Under the pieces are notes generated by a model that did no database searches, was not told the DNA's origin, and worked only from the letters and a program-made list of their open reading frames with translations. A DNA stretch of 47,408 nt from Frankia nepalensis (GTDB lineage: Bacteria > Actinomycetota > Actinomycetes > Frankiales > Frankiaceae): contig NZ_JADWYU010000226.1 of the NCBI RefSeq assembly GCF_016786325.1, forward strand, positions 1 through 47,408. Reading direction: 5' to 3'. Shown one piece after another: positions 1-8,520 of this stretch (its first letter is position 1; each line of letters starts with the position of its first letter). The position numbers were made by a program, and so were the translations under genes.

Positions 1-66
1 CCCGAACTCGACCCCGAACGCCGAGCCCTCCTCGACGCCCTCACAGGCAAGGCACTAACGAAATGA
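1..66 (+). CDS. 3' end of an unidentified protein (partial)
   Basis: An open frame runs from the first base to a TGA at 64-66 and encodes the last 21 residues of a protein, a charged helical-looking tail ending in ALTK. The fragment is too short to assign a family. The reading frame is believable because a strong hairpin follows 18 bases after the stop, as expected for the end of a plus-strand gene that converges on the DUF1540 gene. No function can be given. Confidence 0.5.
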   Translation, partial: PELDPERRALLDALTGKALTK

Positions 67-83
67 CCGAACTCGGGCCTGAC

Positions 84-124
84 GGCGCCACCGGCGTGCC
101 CGGTGACCGGGCGCCGGTGGCGCC
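84..124. terminator. Long hairpin between convergent genes, likely bidirectional terminator
   Basis: Bases 84-95 pair perfectly with 113-124, and inside them 98-103 pair with 107-112 around a 3-base loop, leaving only a two-base bulge at 96-97. This gives about 18 GC-rich pairs. It lies between a plus-strand stop at 66 and a minus-strand stop at 134. There is no T tract, which is usual for actinomycete terminators. Confidence 0.75.
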
Positions 125-133
125 GGCCGCGGG

Positions 134-427
134 CTAACGCCGGGACTGGTAGGTGAGGCAGTCGACGCCGTTCATCTGGAATCCGACCGTGATGCCCTTT
201 GCCTGGCAGGTCAGATTTTCGTTGTGCGTACAGTCGGAAACCTTACAGGCGCCGACTCGCCCCGTTTCCGACGGGTCGCCGCCCTTCGTCGGGGCGACGT
301 GGAAGGTGTCACAGTGCGCCACCATGGCGCCGGTGTCGCCGACGGTGATCGCCGGGGCGTGGCACGCCTTGTCGCGGTTGTAGGCGCACGCGTCGACAAC
401 GCACTTCGTGACGAGCGGGAGCTGCAT
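134..427 (-). CDS. DUF1540 domain-containing cysteine-rich protein
   Basis: This 97-residue protein holds two tandem copies of the DUF1540 motif. The first has the pattern C-x5-C-x7-C ending in APAITV (about residues 9-30). The second has C-x4-C-x7-C ending in AKGITV (about residues 61-82), and further Cys residues lie at the ends of each unit. Such Cys spacing suggests metal binding or disulfides, but the function of the family is not known. The ATG at 427 is preceded by a good ribosome site, GGAGGG, four bases upstream. The gene stands alone and converges with the partial gene to its left. A candidate iron box lies about 170 bp upstream of its start (596-614), so iron control is possible but unproven. 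Confidence 0.85.
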   Translation of the reverse strand: MQLPLVTKCVVDACAYNRDKACHAPAITVGDTGAMVAHCDTFHVAPTKGGDPSETGRVGACKVSDCTHNENLTCQAKGITVGFQMNGVDCLTYQSRR

Positions 428-595
428 TTTCCCTCCGGTTTTCGCCGCATGTCTTCACCATCGCGGAGGCATTCCGCTAGCTCTTCCTAGAAGTAGCCGA
501 CGGCGGCGTCAAGGCGAGCGCGTAATATTCGGGAAAATGCGGGTCGACGTAAATGGCGGTGGATTTCCCGGGTATCACCGCCGGCCAATCGCCAA

Positions 596-614
596 TGAGG
601 TGAGGCTACCTTTA
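596..614 (+). promoter_or_regulatory. Candidate iron box (IdeR/DmdR-type operator)
   Basis: TGAGGTGAGGCTACCTTTA matches 14 of 19 positions of the actinobacterial iron-box consensus TTAGGTTAGGCTAACCTAA, with AGGCTA intact in the core. It sits in the divergent spacer, 169 bp from the DUF1540 start and 263 bp from the LAL regulator start. It is the weakest of the three candidates in the window because the right half is degenerate and its target gene is unclear. Confidence 0.45.
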
Positions 615-704
615 CCGTGCCCGGCCCGCCAAGGCGCGGCCGGCCGGCGCGCCGGCCCGACCGCCTCGCCGGGTGGACGGTGATCCGGACGGGCCTGCCT
701 GGCC

Positions 705-751
705 CGGAGGTGTCGTGAAGCCGTCCGGGGCGGAGGTGTCGTGAAGCCGTC
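705..751 (+). repeat. 21-bp perfect direct repeat, 26-bp period
   Basis: Bases 705-725 and 731-751 are identical (starting CGGAGGTGTCGTG), separated by 5 bases. They lie about 125-170 bp before the LAL regulator start. They could be a tandem binding site or simply a short duplication; the sequence alone does not decide. Confidence 0.7.
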
Positions 752-876
752 AACGAAGCGGCCGGCGCGAAGCGCCACGGTCACTAGATTCATCGACGAA
801 CGCGGACCAGATCGGCCTTGGCGGGGCGGCGCCCGCCCGCCGCGGGCGGGCGGCGACCACGGGCGCTGGTGGTGAC

Positions 877-3762
877 ATGGCCGCGGGCGGACCGTATGGC
901 GCATTTGTCGGCCGGGGGGAGCCGCTGGCCTCGCTGCGCGCCGCGCTGGGAAGCGCGCGGGCCGGCGTCGCGGTGCCGGCGCTGGTCGAGGGCCCCGCGG
1001 GAATCGGCAAGACGGCGCTCGTCGCCCGGTTCCTCGCCGAGGCCACGGCCGATCCGGCGGCGGGCGGGGAAACACCGACGGTGGTGCGGGCCAGCGGCGA
1101 CCCGGATGAGGCCTCGCTGGCCTTCGGAGTGCTCGACCAGATCCTCGTCGCCCTGCGTGAGCTGGGACCGGCCACGGACACGGACCCGCCGGCCCCGCGG
1201 CCGGGCGACGCCGGTGAGGCCCGGGAGGCGGATCCGCTGGCGGCCGGGGCGGAGCTGGTCGACCTGCTGGGCGAGGCGCAGAACGCCGGCGCGCGGCGCG
1301 GCGCCGGGCCTCCCGCCGGGGCTGGGCCCCGGGGCACCGGCCTGCTGGTCCTCGTCGTCGAGGACGCGCACTGGGCGGACCGGCCGTCGCTGCGCGCGCT
1401 GACCTTCGCGCTGCGCCGCCTGCGCCACGACCGGGTGCTCACCGTCGTGACGGTCCGCGACGCCGAGAGCGCCCAGCTGCCCGACGGGCTGCGCCGGCTG
1501 CTGACCGGGGACGACGCCGTCCGGCTCCGACTCGGCGGGCTCGGCACCGACGAGGTGCGCGAGCTGGCCGCGCGCCTCGGCGTGGGCCGCCTTTCCCGGC
1601 GGGCGGCGGACCGGCTGCGGGCGCACACCGAGGGCAGCCCGCTGCACGTCCGCGCGCTGCTCGGCCAGGTGCCCGCGGCGGCTCTCGACGACCTCGACGC
1701 CCCGCTGCCCGCGCCCAGGACCTACGCGACGCTGATCGCCGCCCGGCTGGCCGGCTGCCCACCGCCGACCGCCGACCTGACGAGCGCCGCGGCCGTGCTG
1801 GGCGGGCACTGCTCGCTGTACCAGGCGGGCCTGCTCGCCGGCCTCGAAAACCCGCTGCCCGCGCTCGAACCCGCCGTCCACGCCGGCCTGCTCATGGAGC
1901 TGCCGGGCGGCCGGTCGATCGGTTTCCCGCACCCGCTGACGCACGCCGCCGTCTACCAGCAGCTTGGCGCGGCCCGCCGCGCCGCGCTGCACCACCGCGC
2001 CGCGGCGCTCGCCGACGACGCGAGCGGGCGGCTGCGGCACCTGGCCCGGGCGGCGAGCGGGCCGGACCCGGCGCTCGCCGCCGAGTTGGCCAGCGCCGGC
2101 CGGCGGGCGGCCGCGGCCGGCGCCTACACGGCGGCCGCTGGCCAGCTGACGGCCGCCGCGCGGCTCGCGGCGAGCGCCGCCGAGCGCGAGCGGCTGACGC
2201 TGGAGGCCATCGAGTGCCAGCACACGGTGGGCGACAGCCCCGACCCGGGCGCGCTGGCCGCGACGCTGAGCTCGTTCGGCCCGAGCGGCTGGCGCAGCTA
2301 CCTGCTCGCCCGGCTGGCGCTCGTCGCCGGCCGCCCCACCGAGGCCGAGGAACTGCTGGAGGACGCCTGGGCACGGTGCCAGGCGCCGCCCGAGGCCGGT
2401 GCCAACGGCACTGAAGACGGCGCGACGGGAGACGGCGCGACGAACCTGGGCGTCCGGGTGGCGGCGCTGTTCGCCATGCTCCACTCGACGCGGCTCGACC
2501 CCGTCCCGTCCGTGCGGTGGGCGCGGCTCGCGCAGCGGCTCGCCCCGGGCTGGACCGGCCAGGACATGCTCCGTTTCTTCCCCGCCACCGCGAAGGGCAC
2601 CGAGGAAAGCACGCGCGACGGCCCTGACGAGCCGGCCGCGGCGCGCGGCTCCATCGCGGAGCTGGACCTGCTGCTCGCCCGCGCGGAACGGCGAATGCGC
2701 ACCGACGACCTGGCCGGCGTCCACGCCGACCTCGTCGGCCTGCTCCCGGCCGCGTCCGACCGGTCCGCGCAGTTCCGGATCTACACGACGCTGATGCGGG
2801 CCCTGGTGGACTTCAGGACCGGCCGCTGGGACGAGGCGATCGTGCACGGCGATCTCGGGATCGCGTTGGCCGTGGATGCCGACCACGCGGTTCTGACGGC
2901 CTACGGGCACGCGATCGTGGCGCGGGTGTATGCCATGCGCGGCGACTGGGACGCCGCCGAGCGGCACGTGCGCGCCGTCGCCGCGGGGGAGGCCCTCACC
3001 GTCGTGGTGCACCGCGCGTGGGCGAACATCGGGTTCGCGCACGCGCGCGCCGACCCCGCGGCGGTCGCCGACGCGCTCGCGCCGGTTCCCGCGTGGGTCG
3101 AGCGCCTGGGTGACCCGGGCGCGTTCTACTGGGCCTACCAGGCCCTCGACGGCCTGGGCGGCCTCGACGACCTCGACCGCGCGGCGGCGATCGTCGAGCC
3201 GCTCGCGGCTCTCGCGGCCAGGCACGGCCCGCGGTCCGCGGTCGCCGGCGCCATGCGTGCCCGGGCGGCCCTGGCCGCCGCCGGCAACGACCGGTCCGGC
3301 GCCGAGGCGGCGTTCCGGGAGTCGCTGACCCACCTGGACGGCCTGGGCCTGCCCTTCGACGAGGCGCTGACCCGGCTCGGCCTTGGCGCGTTCCTGCGCC
3401 GGGCCGGCCGGCGGACCGCGGCAGCCGAGCAACTGCGCGCGGCGCACCGCGTGTTCGACCGCCTCGGCGCCATGCCCTACGTCGAGCGCTGCGACCGGGA
3501 GCTGGCCGCCTGCGGCCTGGCGCCGCGCGCCAGGGAGACGCCGGCGGCGACCCGGCTGACCCCGCAGGAGATGGCGGTCGCCCGGCGCGCCGTCGAACTG
3601 ACCAACCGGGACATCGCCAAGGAACTGTTCATCAGCGTCAAGACCGTCGAGTTCCATCTTCGCAACGTCTACGCCAAGCTCCAGGTGACCACCCGCGCCC
3701 AGCTCCGCGTCCACCTCGCCCAACGTCGGGAATTCGAGGAACCGACGGCCGCCCACGAATAG
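877..3762 (+). CDS. LuxR-family (LAL-type) ATP-binding transcriptional regulator
   Basis: This 961-residue protein has the layout of a large ATP-binding LuxR regulator (LAL). An N-terminal AAA-type ATPase carries the Walker A motif GPAGIGKT (residues 39-46) and a Walker B-like stretch, LLVLVVEDAHWAD (about 156-168). A long alpha-helical middle rich in Ala and Leu looks TPR-like. The C-terminal LuxR HTH (892-948) contains DIAKELFISVKTVEFHLRNV. The length is typical of the family. Such proteins usually activate transcription of nearby or unlinked genes after ATP and ligand binding; the ligand cannot be inferred. The gene is transcribed alone. The AhpD-like pair downstream begins 234 bp later in the same direction and is a possible target. 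The start ATG at 877 was chosen because the GRGEPL-type ATPase entry follows within 15 residues. Confidence 0.9.
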   Translation: MAAGGPYGAFVGRGEPLASLRAALGSARAGVAVPALVEGPAGIGKTALVARFLAEATADPAAGGETPTVVRASGDPDEASLAFGVLDQILVALRELGPATDTDPPAPRPGDAGEAREADPLAAGAELVDLLGEAQNAGARRGAGPPAGAGPRGTGLLVLVVEDAHWADRPSLRALTFALRRLRHDRVLTVVTVRDAESAQLPDGLRRLLTGDDAVRLRLGGLGTDEVRELAARLGVGRLSRRAADRLRAHTEGSPLHVRALLGQVPAAALDDLDAPLPAPRTYATLIAARLAGCPPPTADLTSAAAVLGGHCSLYQAGLLAGLENPLPALEPAVHAGLLMELPGGRSIGFPHPLTHAAVYQQLGAARRAALHHRAAALADDASGRLRHLARAASGPDPALAAELASAGRRAAAAGAYTAAAGQLTAAARLAASAAERERLTLEAIECQHTVGDSPDPGALAATLSSFGPSGWRSYLLARLALVAGRPTEAEELLEDAWARCQAPPEAGANGTEDGATGDGATNLGVRVAALFAMLHSTRLDPVPSVRWARLAQRLAPGWTGQDMLRFFPATAKGTEESTRDGPDEPAAARGSIAELDLLLARAERRMRTDDLAGVHADLVGLLPAASDRSAQFRIYTTLMRALVDFRTGRWDEAIVHGDLGIALAVDADHAVLTAYGHAIVARVYAMRGDWDAAERHVRAVAAGEALTVVVHRAWANIGFAHARADPAAVADALAPVPAWVERLGDPGAFYWAYQALDGLGGLDDLDRAAAIVEPLAALAARHGPRSAVAGAMRARAALAAAGNDRSGAEAAFRESLTHLDGLGLPFDEALTRLGLGAFLRRAGRRTAAAEQLRAAHRVFDRLGAMPYVERCDRELAACGLAPRARETPAATRLTPQEMAVARRAVELTNRDIAKELFISVKTVEFHLRNVYAKLQVTTRAQLRVHLAQRREFEEPTAAHE

Positions 3763-3996
3763 CGTCCTCGCGCGATCCTCGCGGGCCCGTGCGGACGCCG
3801 GACCGCGCGTTTCCGCCGTCGGAGCCGCCCCTGGCCCTGTTCCGAGCCGGCCGGGCGGCACCCGAGGTCCCGTGGTGCCCGGATTCCGGGGCGGAAGGAC
3901 CTCTTGCGTTCCAGGGCCCGCATCCATAGAACGGGTTCTAGGGGCGGATGGCGGGAGGGGCGGGATGGCAGGGGGCTCGACGGCCGCGAGGGCCGC

Positions 3997-4455
3997 ATGA
4001 CCTGGCTGGCGTGGACGGCCCGCGGCCGGACGCCACTGGACTCCGTCTACGGGCTGCTTCCCGAGGCCTACGCGCGGCACCGGGAACTGGCCGAGCAACT
4101 CTGGCGGCCAGGGCTGGTCGATCCCGTCGTCCTCGAGCTGTGCCGCCTGCGGATAGCGCGGCTGCTCCGCTGTGAACCGGAGCTCGCGGCCAGGACACCG
4201 GCGGCGCGGGCCGCGGGGCTGACCGAAAGCAAGATCAGTCGGCTCGCGGACTGGCCGACGGCGCCCGGCTACAGCGCCGCCGAGCGGGCCGCGCTCGCCT
4301 ACGCCGAACTGTTCGTCATCGATCCCGGCGCGGTCACCGACGAGCTCGCGGCCGACGTCACCGCGTACTTCACGCCACCGCGGGCGGCGGCGCTCACCCT
4401 CGCGATCGCCGTGTTCGACGCGATCGCCCGTTTCCAGGTCGCGCTCGAGGTCTGA
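3997..4455 (+). CDS. Carboxymuconolactone decarboxylase / AhpD-like protein lacking CxxC
   Basis: This 152-residue protein has the all-helical AhpD/CMD fold pattern, with the helix VLELCRLRIARLL (about residues 42-54), then a loop and AALAYAELFVIDP (about 100-112). It is a paralogue of the next gene, but at the place where that protein has CKIC this one has only isolated cysteines, so the thiol redox pair is absent. The start at ATG 3997 is favoured because GAGGG lies 5 bases upstream and homology begins here. An upstream in-frame ATG at 3904 would add an Arg/Gly-rich tail with no family likeness. The stop is 59 bp before the next start, so the two genes are probably co-transcribed. Substrate unknown. 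Confidence 0.75.
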   Translation: MTWLAWTARGRTPLDSVYGLLPEAYARHRELAEQLWRPGLVDPVVLELCRLRIARLLRCEPELAARTPAARAAGLTESKISRLADWPTAPGYSAAERAALAYAELFVIDPGAVTDELAADVTAYFTPPRAAALTLAIAVFDAIARFQVALEV

Positions 4456-4514
4456 CCGCGCCTCGTTTGAATCCAGCTGCCCCAGTCGACGTAGAGGATT
4501 TCAAGGAGCCGGCC

Positions 4515-5033
4515 ATGCGCCTCGCGCCGCCCGCGGGCGGGACCACGCTGTTCGACCACCAGCCCGAGCTGTTCCGGTCCTTCAACCAGCTGTACGGCAC
4601 GCTGTGGAGCCACGGCGTGCTCGATCAGGGCGTCAAGGAGGCCGGTCGGCTACGCAACGCCCGGTACGTCGACTGCAAGATCTGCCGGAACCTGCGCTTC
4701 GAAGGCGCGACCGCGGCCGGCCTCACCGAGGACCTCATCGAGCTGATCGAGGATGGCTACGAGGACAGCGACCTGCCCCACCGCTACAAGCTCGCGATCC
4801 GCTACACGGACGTCCTCATCACCGATCCGGCGGCGTTGTCCGACGAGCTCAAGGCGGAGCTGGCCGCGGCCTTCACCCCGGCGGAGATCGTCGAGCTCAC
4901 CGCCACGGTCACCCTCGCCGCCGCGTTCTCCAAGGTCGCCGTCGCGTGGGGGCCGCCCCCGGAGATCCCCGTCCTCGCGATCCCGACCCCCGCGCCCGAC
5001 GGCGCGGTCACCGAGGTCGCCGCTCGCCGTTGA
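4515..5033 (+). CDS. Carboxymuconolactone decarboxylase / AhpD-like protein with CxxC
   Basis: This 172-residue member of the AhpD/CMD family carries the redox-type motif DCKICRNLRF (about residues 54-63), that is CxxC. It is followed by the helices typical of the family (GLTEDLIELI, YKLAIRYTDVLI, FTPAEIVELTATVTLA). AhpD-like proteins with CxxC usually act as thiol reductases or peroxidases; the usual trailing His of CxxCxxH is replaced by Asn here. The start is the ATG at 4515, which has a perfect AAGGAG at 4503-4508. The upstream TTG at 4467 has no such site. It is downstream of, and homologous to, the CxxC-less gene, suggesting a two-subunit or divided-function pair. Confidence 0.8.
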   Translation: MRLAPPAGGTTLFDHQPELFRSFNQLYGTLWSHGVLDQGVKEAGRLRNARYVDCKICRNLRFEGATAAGLTEDLIELIEDGYEDSDLPHRYKLAIRYTDVLITDPAALSDELKAELAAAFTPAEIVELTATVTLAAAFSKVAVAWGPPPEIPVLAIPTPAPDGAVTEVAARR

Positions 5034-5159
5034 GAACCGGGCGGGCGGACCGGCTGGGCGGGCTGAGGGCGATGGACGGGAGCAAGAGCCCAGGATGACG
5101 GTCGCCGGAATTATGGGTAACTATCCGGCCAGGCCGGTGGGAGCGGTTAGCGTGGCCCC

Positions 5160-6332
5160 GTGGTGTTCGGTGACGCGGCGCGTGACGGGGCGGCAGAGGT
5201 ACTGGCGGAATGCTGGCGGGACGGCTACTGCGTGCCGAACCCGACCGTGTACCCGCACCTGTGGCTGTGGGACTCCTGCTTCCACGCGATCTCGTGGGCG
5301 GCGCTCGGTGACCCGCGGGCACCGGTCGAGCTGGCCTCCTGCCTGGACGCCCAGCTGCCGCACGGCTTCGTCCCGCACATGCGCTACGCCGCGCCGTCGG
5401 AGGGCCGGGGCCCGCTGACCGACCGGTCGTCGTTCACCCAGCCGCCGATCTACGCCCACGCCGCGCGGGCGCTGGCCGAGCGCGGGCTGCCGGTCGCCCC
5501 CGAGACCCTCGAGCGGATCGAACGCGGCCTCGACTACCTGTGGACCCACCGGATGACGGCCGAGGGTCTGCTGTTCATCGTCCACCCGTGGGAGTCGGGT
5601 TCGGACGACTCGCCGCGGTTCGACGACTGGATCGGCCGGTCCAACTGGTCGCGGCTCGCGTTCACGATCTTCGACCACCAGTTGGTCGACGAGACAGAGT
5701 TCGACGCCGAGGGCGCGGCCATCTGGTCACGGGAGTTCGTCGTCGCCCCTGCCGCGATCAACGCGTTCGCCGCGCACGCGGCGGCGGAGCTCGCCGCGCT
5801 CACCGGCACGCTGCGCTGGCGGCGCCGCGCCGACGACCTCGCCGCCGCCATCGACGACGTCCTGTGGGATCCGGAGCAGAACCACTGGGTGGACCTGCCG
5901 ATCATCGGCGGCGGCCCCAGCTCGGCCCTGCCGACGCTCGACGGGCTGATGCCCGCGCTCGTCACCCCCGACCCGGAGCGGGCCCGGCTCGCGTTGGCCC
6001 AGGCGGAGGACCCCGCCGGCTACGCGGCCGCGTACGGCCCGCGGTTCGTGCCCGCGGGGCATCCCCGCTATCAGCCGGAGCAGTACTGGCGCGGGCCGGC
6101 CTGGCCGCAGCTCAACTACATGCTGTACCAGGCCGCGCTGCGCTGGGACGCGACCGCGCTCGCCGACGCGCTCGCGGCCGCCGGCCGCCGCGCCGCCCTG
6201 GTCTCCGGCTTCGCCGAGTACTGGAACCCGGAGACCGGCGCGGGTCTCGGCGCCAGCCCGCAGGGCTGGGCCGCCCTCGCCGCCGCCTACCCCTACGACC
6301 CGGCCGTGACGGAGCCGGCGGTGGCCAGTTGA
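5160..6332 (+). CDS. GH63 / mannosylglycerate-hydrolase-like glycoside hydrolase
   Basis: This 390-residue protein shows the (alpha/alpha)6-barrel signatures of the GH63/MGH group: HLWLWDSCFHA near the N terminus (residues 33-43), an HPWESGSDDS segment in the middle, QYWRGPAWPQLNYMLY, and FAEYWNPETGAGLG near the C terminus (351-364), where acidic catalytic residues are expected. Close families hydrolyse mannosyl- or glucosylglycerate or trim alpha-glucosyl residues. A compatible-solute hydrolase is plausible, but the substrate cannot be read from sequence. There is no signal peptide, so it is probably cytosolic. The start is a GTG at 5160 or the adjacent GTG at 5163. It stands 126 bp after the AhpD-like pair and may have its own promoter. 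Confidence 0.8.
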   Translation: MVFGDAARDGAAEVLAECWRDGYCVPNPTVYPHLWLWDSCFHAISWAALGDPRAPVELASCLDAQLPHGFVPHMRYAAPSEGRGPLTDRSSFTQPPIYAHAARALAERGLPVAPETLERIERGLDYLWTHRMTAEGLLFIVHPWESGSDDSPRFDDWIGRSNWSRLAFTIFDHQLVDETEFDAEGAAIWSREFVVAPAAINAFAAHAAAELAALTGTLRWRRRADDLAAAIDDVLWDPEQNHWVDLPIIGGGPSSALPTLDGLMPALVTPDPERARLALAQAEDPAGYAAAYGPRFVPAGHPRYQPEQYWRGPAWPQLNYMLYQAALRWDATALADALAAAGRRAALVSGFAEYWNPETGAGLGASPQGWAALAAAYPYDPAVTEPAVAS

Positions 6333-6462
6333 GTGGTCGACGAAGGATTGTCGGATCCGGGTCGCCGGCGGCCCGTTCGCAGGACGCAGAGTCATGGCGG
6401 GGTGTTCGGCGGGTCTGGGCGGGCGTGGGTTTTCTGTCGGACCCGTGTTGCATCATCGGGCT

Positions 6463-7539
6463 ATGACGCAGGGCACGTCGGTCGTAACTCGGGCCGATCT
6501 CGAGGATCAGCTGGCCGGCTACCGGTCGGAGCTGACCGGTTACTGTTATCGCATGCTCGGCTCTCCGTTCGAGGCGGAGGACGCCGTGCAGGAGACGATG
6601 ATCCGCGCCTGGCGCAACCTCGAGAAGTTCGAGGGCCGCGCCTCGTTGCGTACCTGGCTGTACCGGATCGCGACCAACGTCTGCTCCGACCTGGCCGCCG
6701 GCCGGGCGCGGCGGGCTCGGCCGATCGACCTCACCGGTCCGTCCGAGCCGGCGGAGACGCTGCGCCCGCCGCTCCCGGAGGCGACCTGGGTCGTCCCGTC
6801 GCCGGACGGGTCCGCGCCGCCGGGTGGCGCGGTGGGCGGTGGTGGGGCGGCGGACCCGGCGGACGTGGTGGCCGCCCGCGACTCGGTGCGCCTGGCACTG
6901 ATCGTCGCGCTGCAGCGGCTCGCGCCCCGCCAGCGCGCCGTGCTGATCCTGCGCGAGGTGCTGGGCTGGTCGGCGGCGGAGACCGCGGAACTGCTCGACA
7001 CGACCGTCGCCTCGGTCAACAGCGCCCTGCAACGCGCCCGGGCCACCCTCGCCGCCGCCCAGGTCGCGGAGACCGATCCGGTGCGGCCCGGCGACGACGA
7101 GCAGCGGGAGCTCCTCGCCCGGTATGTCGCCGCGTTCGAGAGCTACGACATGACCGCGCTCACGGCGCTGCTGCACGAGGACGCGACGATGACCATGCCG
7201 CCGCTGGACCTCTGGCTGCGCGGCCCGGAGGACATCGTCGCCTTCATGCTCGGCACCGGCGGCGTCTGCCGGAACTCGAAGCTGGTCCCGACCATCGCGA
7301 ACGGCGGGCCGGCCTTCGGCCATTACCACGTCGTCCAGCCAGGCGAGGCCGAGCTGCACGCGGCCGTCACGGGCGGCGAGGTGCACCCGCTGCCCGAGGA
7401 GGTGGCCGAGGGCGGCTATGTCCCGTGGTCGCTGATCGTCCTGGAGACCTCAGACGGGAAGATCACCGGGGTCAACCACTTCCTGGACACCGACCGCCTG
7501 TTCCCGCTGTTCGGCCTCCCGCCCTTCCTCGAGGCCTGA
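6463..7539 (+). CDS. ECF RNA polymerase sigma factor with SnoaL-like C-terminal domain
   Basis: This 358-residue protein has sigma region 2 at about residues 20-85 (YCYRMLGSPFEAEDAVQETM, then LRTWLYRIATNVCSDL) and region 4 at about 148-200 (LQRLAPRQRAVLILREVLGW, then TVASVNSALQRARATLA). A C-terminal SnoaL-like domain follows from about 215 (LLARYVAAFESYDMTALTAL). This is the layout of SigG/SigJ-type ECF factors, in which the fused SnoaL domain replaces a separate anti-sigma factor. A Gly/Pro-rich linker separates regions 2 and 4. ATG 6463 is chosen because the region before it has no likeness to sigma factors. The last 90 bp overlap the end of a convergent STAS gene on the other strand. Confidence 0.88.
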   Translation: MTQGTSVVTRADLEDQLAGYRSELTGYCYRMLGSPFEAEDAVQETMIRAWRNLEKFEGRASLRTWLYRIATNVCSDLAAGRARRARPIDLTGPSEPAETLRPPLPEATWVVPSPDGSAPPGGAVGGGGAADPADVVAARDSVRLALIVALQRLAPRQRAVLILREVLGWSAAETAELLDTTVASVNSALQRARATLAAAQVAETDPVRPGDDEQRELLARYVAAFESYDMTALTALLHEDATMTMPPLDLWLRGPEDIVAFMLGTGGVCRNSKLVPTIANGGPAFGHYHVVQPGEAELHAAVTGGEVHPLPEEVAEGGYVPWSLIVLETSDGKITGVNHFLDTDRLFPLFGLPPFLEA

Positions 7540-8055
7540 CGCCAGGGCGCCGGCCGGCCGGCCGGGAAGGATCTCGGTCAGGCCGGCCAGCTGGAAGATG
7601 ACCAGAAGGTTGGGCCGGGCGCCGGCCAGCCGGAACCCATGGCCGAGCCGGCGGGCGGTCAGCAGCAGCCGGGCGAGCGCCTCCACCGTGACCAGGGTGG
7701 GCTCCTCGACCGCGCTGACGTCGCAGACCACCGTCGTCGCGTCCGGCGCGGTCGCGAGCGCGCCGCCCAGCCGGGCGCACAGCGCCGGGATCGCGGCCCG
7801 GTCCACCGTCGCGTCCAGCCTCCACCTGAGCTCGGCCGGGCCGCCCGGCCGGGCGTCGTCCGCCCGCGCGCCCGATCCGGCGCGCGCCCGGCCTTCGGCC
7901 GGCGGCGTCCCCGCCGGTGACCTAGCCGCCGGCGAGCTGGCCGCCGGCGGCCTGCCGCTCACCTGTTCCTCGCCATCACCCACGCGTTCGGCCTCCGGGA
8001 TCACGAGAGCCGCGCCTGCCGCGTCCCCGGGGATACAGACCCCTCGACCCGCCAT
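7450..8055 (-). CDS. STAS-domain protein (anti-sigma-factor-antagonist-like)
   Basis: The C-terminal half of this 201-residue protein is a STAS domain (about residues 75-165): LRWRLDATVDRAAIPALCAR, then a core strand TTVVCDVSAVEEPTLVTVEA and GLTEILP near the end. In anti-anti-sigma factors a phosphorylatable Ser/Thr follows the core strand; here Ser and Thr residues are present (VSAVEEPT), but which one, if any, is used is unclear. The N-terminal 70 residues are Ala/Pro/Gly-rich and may be a linker or a start called too early. Its 3' end overlaps the sigma-factor gene on the opposite strand by 90 bp. A link to sigma control is suggested by position but not shown. Confidence 0.65.
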   Translation of the reverse strand: MAGRGVCIPGDAAGAALVIPEAERVGDGEEQVSGRPPAASSPAARSPAGTPPAEGRARAGSGARADDARPGGPAELRWRLDATVDRAAIPALCARLGGALATAPDATTVVCDVSAVEEPTLVTVEALARLLLTARRLGHGFRLAGARPNLLVIFQLAGLTEILPGRPAGALASGLEEGREAEQREQAVGVQEVVDPGDLPV

Positions 8056-8202
8056 GACTCATCGGGCCGGCCTGAACGCTCCGGGTCGCGCGCGGGCCGG
8101 CGCCGGATCCGCGTCCGGCGGACGGGCGGATTGGGCTGGTCGGCGGGCCGCGGACGGGGAACGCTTCGGTGAGAGGCGACGAAGCGACGAGGCGGTGGTG
8201 AG

Positions 8203-8520
8203 ATGACCACGACCAGGACGTGGACCGTGGACGTGCTGCTGACCGAGCACGAGGGCAGGACCCGGGCCGAGGCGCTGCTGCGCGGCGGCGGGACCGGCCG
8301 CCTGGGTACCGGCGCGGACGGCGGCCCTCGCGGCGGGACCAGCGAGCGGCCGCGGGCGGTCGGGCACGCCAGGTGCCACCCGGACGACACCGACATTCCG
8401 GCGATCGGCGACGAGGTGGCGGCCTCCCGAGCCCTGTCCGCCCTGGCCCACCAGCTGCTGGACATCGCGGCCCGCAACATCGAGTCCCAGACCGGCGAGA
8501 AGGCCCGCGTCCGCGGGTAG
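8203..8520 (+). CDS. DUF1876 domain-containing protein
   Basis: This 105-residue protein fits the actinobacterial DUF1876 family. It starts TWTVDVLLTEHEGRTRAEALL, adds a Gly-rich loop, and ends with ARCHPDDTDIPAIGDEVA and ALSALAHQLLDIA. The fold is reported as dsRBD-like, and the function is unknown. ATG 8203 follows GGTGGTGAG. The gene is monocistronic, divergent from the STAS gene (147 bp spacer) and convergent with trkA. Confidence 0.85.
   Translation: MTTTRTWTVDVLLTEHEGRTRAEALLRGGGTGRLGTGADGGPRGGTSERPRAVGHARCHPDDTDIPAIGDEVAASRALSALAHQLLDIAARNIESQTGEKARVRG

Larger units (their letters stand above)
428..876. other. Intergenic region between DUF1540 gene and LAL regulator
   Basis: No coding sequence with convincing family similarity is visible in this 449-bp divergent spacer. 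It holds a candidate iron box at 596-614 and a 21-bp direct repeat at 705-751, both listed separately. It also has an AT-richer patch around 520-540 (GTAATATTC) that could be part of a promoter. The two divergent genes probably take their promoters from here. Confidence 0.5.

Noticed and set aside
790-4098. Very long open frame on the minus strand opposite the LAL regulator
   Set aside because: Its translation is Arg/Gly/Pro/Ala-rich with no domain, and the plus strand encodes a complete LAL regulator with Walker and HTH motifs. Such shadows are normal at this GC content.
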